11,637 bases of DNA. Source: Acidiferrobacterales bacterium. GTDB lineage: Bacteria; Pseudomonadota; Gammaproteobacteria; Acidiferrobacterales; Sulfurifustaceae. Of the stretch, positions 8,549 to 11,637 are shown piece by piece. Below the pieces are notes generated by a model, which did no database searches, was not told where the DNA came from, and saw nothing but the letters and a program-made list of their open reading frames with translations. Location of the stretch: assembly GCA_015492195.1 (NCBI GenBank), contig WGFP01000235.1:1-11637 (forward strand), read 5' to 3'. The stretch's first letter is position 1; each line of letters opens with the position of its first letter. A program made the position numbers and the translations under genes.

Positions 8549-8817
8549 TACTCATCTTCTCCAAAACAATTGCTGATCAGCGCCGACAGCGCCGCGACGG
8601 CTTTGCTCTCGTCCTTGCCGTCGGCGCACAATTCCAATTCGCTGCCCTTTGCCGCCGCGAGCATCATTATTCCCATGATGCTCTTGCCGTTAACCTCTTG
8701 GCCGTTTCGTCTCAATCTAATCTCGCTTTTGAATTCAGATGCCAGACTGACAAACTTGGCCGACGCGCGTGCGTGCAGGCCGAGCTTGTTGACGATGGCG
8801 ACCTTTCGGCATCTCAT
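8548..8817 (-). CDS. ptsH: Phosphocarrier protein HPr
   Basis: HPr has 89 aa and carries phosphate from Enzyme I to EIIA proteins. His15 in 'NKLGLHARAS' is the phosphorylation site used by Enzyme I. Ser46 in 'NGKSIMGIMMLAA' is the regulatory site phosphorylated by HPr kinase, which is encoded three genes upstream, so both control points are present. The ATG at 8817 overlaps the stop of the EIIA gene (ATGA) and has GAGG 7 nt upstream. It gives the family N-terminus; an earlier in-frame start at 8871 would add an unlikely Arg-rich extension inside the EIIA gene. The stop shares one base with the ptsI GTG. Confidence 0.96.
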
Positions 8818-9227
8818 TTTCCGGCCTCTTTGATATCGGGAGAGCCGGCGGCGCACACGATCCCACCGCAACCCCCGCTCAGCGCCTTGTCGATCAGGTC
8901 ATCCATACCAAGGTTGCGGTAGTTGAGTACCCGCAGCAGCATGGGGAGGTTAACGCCGGTAATAAGTTCAATATGGCCTCTTTGCAGCCGTCGGCAGGCC
9001 ACATTGGTGTGGGTGGCGCCGTAGATATCGGCAAGGATCAGAACGCCCTCGCCAAGATCGACCTTGTTTAAATATCGTTCGATCGTGTTTTCAAGCTGTT
9101 CCGGTGTTTGGCTGTAATCGACGCCCAGCACCTCAAGCTGTGGAGGCCTCCGGCCGAACGTGTGTTCAACCGCCTCGATCATGCCTTTACCGAGGTTGTT
9201 TTGCGCAAGTATCAATAGGCCGATCAT
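8814..9227 (-). CDS. EIIA(Man)-fold PTS protein lacking the phosphorylatable histidine
   Basis: This 137-aa protein has the mannose-type EIIA fold, a cytoplasmic domain normally phosphorylated by HPr. Family features are clear: 'MIGLLILA' first strand, 'EGVLILADIYGAT' (60-72) with Asp67, which in E. coli ManX supports the active histidine, and 'LITGVNLPMLLRVLNYR'. The usual 'THxxLG' motif after strand one reads 'AQNNLG' here: Gln9 (codon CAA, - strand 9203-9201) replaces the active-site His, equivalent to His10 of ManX. His22 and His73 exist but are not at the catalytic site. The frame is intact and the gene keeps a good ribosome binding site (GGGAG at 9237-9233, 5 nt before ATG) with ATGA overlaps at both ends, so it does not look like decay. 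I infer a regulatory or structural role without phosphotransfer. EIIB/C/D partners are not seen. Confidence 0.9.
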   Translation of the reverse strand: MIGLLILAQNNLGKGMIEAVEHTFGRRPPQLEVLGVDYSQTPEQLENTIERYLNKVDLGEGVLILADIYGATHTNVACRRLQRGHIELITGVNLPMLLRVLNYRNLGMDDLIDKALSGGCGGIVCAAGSPDIKEAGK

Positions 9228-10078
9228 CCGAGCTCCCGATGGCGTATCTGTATTTTCATGCCTTTGGCGGAAAAGAAGTCTCCCAGTTTATTGACAAGAT
9301 AGACCGAACGGTGTTGCCCCCCGGTACAACCGATGGCGATGGTCATGTAACCGCGGTTTTCGCGTTGAAAGCAGGGAAGCCATTTTTCCAGAAATCCGCG
9401 CAGCTCCGCAAACATCTTCTCCACCTCGTCATATTGTTCCAAAAACCGGATTACCGGTTCATCCAGGCCGGTATAATTGCGCAATTCCTGCTGCCAGTAT
9501 GGATTCGGCAGGCAGCGGACATCAAATACATAGTCGGCGTCCAGCGGCGTGCCGTGCTTGAATCCGAATGACTGAAATAATAGCGTCATTCCCGCAGTCT
9601 CCGCACCCCGCGCGAAACCGTGCACCTGCATGCGCAATTCATTGGGGGCGGTGTGGGTGGTGTCAATACGCAGGGAGGCCCCGAAGGAAAGCGGTTCAAG
9701 AAGTTCCTTTTCCAGGCGAATGGCCTCGATCAGCGAGGTATTGTCGTCGAGCATGGGATGCCTGCGCCGCGTCTCCTTGAAGCGCTTGATCAGAATGGAC
9801 TCCTCGGCATCCAGAAAAATGATCCGGTATTGGATTCCAAGGGAATGCAGTTGGTTCAGGTTTTTTGGAACTTCATCGAGGAAGCTGTGGTTGCGCGCAT
9901 CAATGCCTATCGCGGCATTTTTGACGGGGTTTTTCTTGGCGCTGATAAGTTGCTCGGCGAAATGCGGCAAGAGCGCGGCGGGAAGGTTGTCTATGCAGTA
10001 AAAACCGATGTCTTCCAGGGCCTGAAGGGCGATGGACTTTCCCGAACCCGACAGCCCGCTGATAATGAATAGATTCAT
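9224..10078 (-). CDS. rapZ: RapZ-family RNA-binding adaptor / nucleotide-binding protein
   Basis: This is a 284-aa RapZ (YvcJ/YhbJ) protein, full length for the family. The N-terminal P-loop 'GLSGSGKS' (8-15) and the following 'ALEDIGFYCIDNLP' are diagnostic, as are 'DARN' (60-63), 'FKETRRRHPM', and the C-terminal 'GCTGGQHRSVYL' and 'RHREL'. In E. coli, RapZ binds the small RNA GlmZ and directs its cleavage by RNase E to control glucosamine-6-phosphate synthesis. Whether that role applies here is unknown, because hprK-linked RapZ proteins are mostly studied outside this group. The start overlaps the hprK stop and the stop overlaps the EIIA start (both ATGA), so it is translated as part of the PTS operon. 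No separate ribosome binding site is obvious at its start. Confidence 0.95.
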   Translation of the reverse strand: MNLFIISGLSGSGKSIALQALEDIGFYCIDNLPAALLPHFAEQLISAKKNPVKNAAIGIDARNHSFLDEVPKNLNQLHSLGIQYRIIFLDAEESILIKRFKETRRRHPMLDDNTSLIEAIRLEKELLEPLSFGASLRIDTTHTAPNELRMQVHGFARGAETAGMTLLFQSFGFKHGTPLDADYVFDVRCLPNPYWQQELRNYTGLDEPVIRFLEQYDEVEKMFAELRGFLEKWLPCFQRENRGYMTIAIGCTGGQHRSVYLVNKLGDFFSAKGMKIQIRHRELG

Positions 10079-11163
10079 TGGGTGGATTTGCGGCGCGTCG
10101 CTTTTGATGCGCCCTTGGCGGACAGCCTCCGGCCATTCCGGTTTTTCTTCGGCATATTTCTGGTGCGGGTTGTCCTTACGGGCACCGCTTGTGCAGCGCC
10201 TAAATTTGCCCCAGGCAGATTCATCTCGATCAGCGCTTGATGCCGTTTCATGAAATCCTCAATTGTATCGATTCCCCACACCTGCAGAATATAAGATCGA
10301 GTCGCGGCCTCAACCAGTACGGCAAGATTGCGTCCGGGGGCGACGAACAAAACCACCTCCGGGACGTCGACATTCAATATGGTGCGTGTCAACTGATGCG
10401 CGCGGAGCCGATCGAGTTTGTGCAGGCGCTCTTTGTGCATTTTCTCCAGACGTACGATTAAATGCAGCTTTTTTTTGTGCCTGACCGCGGTCTCACCGAA
10501 CATAAGCCGTATGTTGAGAATTCCCAGACCGCGCACCTCCAAATAGTCAGATAGGCTCTTGGGGCATTGTCCGACAAGCACATCCGGCCCAACGCGGATG
10601 AATTCCACGGCATCGTCGGCGATCAGACGGTGATTACGACTGAGGAGCTCCAATGCCAATTCGCTTTTTCCTATACCGGCTTCTCCGGTAATCAGCACAC
10701 CCATCCCCATGACTTCCATGTACACGCCGTGCACGGTGATCCGGGGAGCCAGCGCCCGCGTGAGGTAGTATTGAAGGTAGTCAATGATCACGGGGCTGGA
10801 CAGGGGGGATGAAAAAAGAGGCAGTTTGTTTTTGTCGGCCTCTTTGATTAGATTCGGCGCCACCTTTTTAGTGGTATTTGCCAATACGATGGCGGAAGTT
10901 TTGTTGCAGGAAAACATATTGTGAACAGTATTCGCCCGTTCCCTTATTTTGAGCTTGTTTAAGTATTTATTTTCAACCCGGCCGATCACTTGAATCCGGT
11001 TTGGGTGTACAAAATTAAGGTGTCCGACAAGGGCCATGCCGGGAAATTTTGCGGTAGCAAGCTCCAGCGGACGATCACCGCCCGCCCGTCCGGCTATCCA
11101 GCTAAGTTTCAGCGCGTCGGACAGCGCCTCAAACAGATCGTTTGTGGTCAGGGCGGGCGTCAT
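10075..11163 (-). CDS. hprK: HPr kinase/phosphorylase with basic C-terminal tail
   Basis: This bifunctional enzyme phosphorylates, or removes phosphate from, Ser46 of HPr. The protein has 362 aa, against roughly 310-320 for typical relatives. The N-terminal domain spans about 1-130 and the kinase domain about 135-315. Visible motifs are 'HGVYMEV' (145-151), Walker A 'GEAGIGKS' (160-167), 'ADDAVEF' (182-188), the HprK signature 'EVRGLGILNIRLMFGE' (209-224) and 'APGRNLAVLVEAA' (275-287). Residues after about 326 form an extra tail with 13 Lys/Arg and no acidic residue. The ATG at 11163 lies 12 nt after the ptsN stop without a clear ribosome binding site, but it gives the normal family N-terminus. 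The stop overlaps the rapZ start (ATGA). Confidence 0.95.
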   Translation of the reverse strand: MTPALTTNDLFEALSDALKLSWIAGRAGGDRPLELATAKFPGMALVGHLNFVHPNRIQVIGRVENKYLNKLKIRERANTVHNMFSCNKTSAIVLANTTKKVAPNLIKEADKNKLPLFSSPLSSPVIIDYLQYYLTRALAPRITVHGVYMEVMGMGVLITGEAGIGKSELALELLSRNHRLIADDAVEFIRVGPDVLVGQCPKSLSDYLEVRGLGILNIRLMFGETAVRHKKKLHLIVRLEKMHKERLHKLDRLRAHQLTRTILNVDVPEVVLFVAPGRNLAVLVEAATRSYILQVWGIDTIEDFMKRHQALIEMNLPGANLGAAQAVPVRTTRTRNMPKKNRNGRRLSAKGASKATRRKSTQ

Positions 11164-11175
11164 AACGTATCAGGG

Positions 11176-11634
11176 CTAATCGGTATCCAGTCGTGCGAGG
11201 CGGGAATAAAGTTCTTCCGGGCTTTTCGCTTGGAGTAATTCCCGGCGGAAAATTTCGTTCTTGAAAAGGCCTGCAAGCCCCGAAAGAATACGCAGGTGCT
11301 CTTCATTGGCATTTTCCGGCACGAGCAGCGCAAACACCATGTTGACGGGTTTGTGGTCTATGGAGTCATAATCCATTTCGTTTTCAAGCGTGGCAAAGGC
11401 GCCTACCGCCCTTTTAAGTCCTTTAAGCCGCCCGTGGGGCAGAGCCACCCCTTCGCCGATTCCCGTACTACCCAGACGCTCACGTTCGATCAAGGCGTGG
11501 AAGGCGGCTTGTTCGTCCAGTTCCGGTTCATCCTCATGCAAAAGGGCGCTGAGTTTCTCGAGAAGGCGTTTTTTGCTGGATACCGGCATGGAAGGGGTGA
11601 CGCGTCCAGGGGAGATAAGGTCGTGTATATGCAT
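11176..11634 (-). CDS. ptsN: PTS EIIA(Ntr) regulatory protein
   Basis: PtsN has 152 aa and is the regulatory EIIA of the nitrogen-related PTS. It is a cytoplasmic phospho-acceptor that controls other proteins such as potassium transport regulators in E. coli. The active-site His67 lies in 'STGIGEGVALPHGRLKG' (56-72). Other family segments are 'SKKRLLEKLSALL', 'IERERLGST', 'PVNMVFALLVPENANEEHL' and 'SPEELYSRL'. The ATG at 11634 is 3 nt from the window edge and gives an N-terminus ('MHIHDLISPGRV') like relatives, so the gene is probably complete, though an upstream start cannot be checked. It is the first gene seen of the PTS operon. In related genomes rpoN and hpf lie just upstream, outside this window. 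Confidence 0.95.
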   Translation of the reverse strand: MHIHDLISPGRVTPSMPVSSKKRLLEKLSALLHEDEPELDEQAAFHALIERERLGSTGIGEGVALPHGRLKGLKRAVGAFATLENEMDYDSIDHKPVNMVFALLVPENANEEHLRILSGLAGLFKNEIFRRELLQAKSPEELYSRLARLDTD

Positions 11635-11637
11635 GCA

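Noticed and set aside
8818..8871. Longer N-terminus for HPr
   Set aside because: It would add 18 Arg-rich residues within the EIIA coding region. HPr proteins start directly before the first strand, as the ATG at 8817 gives.

Overview
The window is about 60 % G+C chromosomal DNA from a proteobacterium, most likely a gammaproteobacterium. The linkage yhdP – nitrilase – tldD – pmbA is typical of that class. The linkage ptsN – hprK – rapZ – EIIA(Man) – ptsH – ptsI is found in Betaproteobacteria and in some deep-branching or chemolithotrophic Gammaproteobacteria. I cannot name a genus from sequence alone. Genes are tightly packed, with repeated 4-nt ATGA overlaps, and I see no tRNA, rRNA, CRISPR array or insertion sequence.

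Left part (1-4672, + strand): the 3' end of yhdP (AsmA-like envelope lipid-transport protein); a small putative secreted protein I do not recognise; a Nit-type carbon-nitrogen hydrolase; tldD; and pmbA/tldE. The last two encode the heterodimeric TldD/TldE metalloprotease. The genes from the small secreted protein to pmbA are coupled by overlaps or very short gaps. The tldD-pmbA junction carries a degenerate heptamer-repeat element that supplies the first codons of pmbA, and the yjgA gene often found there is absent.

Middle (4673-6825, + strand): a 162-nt gap with an extended -10 promoter; mgtE (CBS-domain Mg2+ channel/transporter); a strong sigma70-like promoter overlapping the mgtE stop codon; a GC-rich leader of about 164 nt; and a stand-alone WYL-domain protein. 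A 13-bp perfect hairpin then separates this gene from the convergent pts operon and overlaps the end of ptsI.

Right part (6812-11634, - strand): a compact six-gene regulatory phosphotransferase (PTS) operon, read right to left as ptsN, hprK, rapZ, EIIA(Man)-like, ptsH, ptsI. No sugar permease (EIIB/C/D) is present in the window, so this looks like a soluble signalling relay: EI (His191) to HPr (His15) to PtsN (His67), with HprK able to phosphorylate HPr Ser46.

The most striking observation is that the EIIA(Man)-like protein has glutamine (Q9) where the family's phosphorylated histidine belongs, although its partner Asp67 and the rest of the fold motifs remain. One output of this relay therefore appears unable to accept phosphate and may act as a non-phosphorylatable regulator. 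Other points worth a second look are the heptamer element, the lysine/arginine-rich tail on HprK, and the long leader before the WYL gene.
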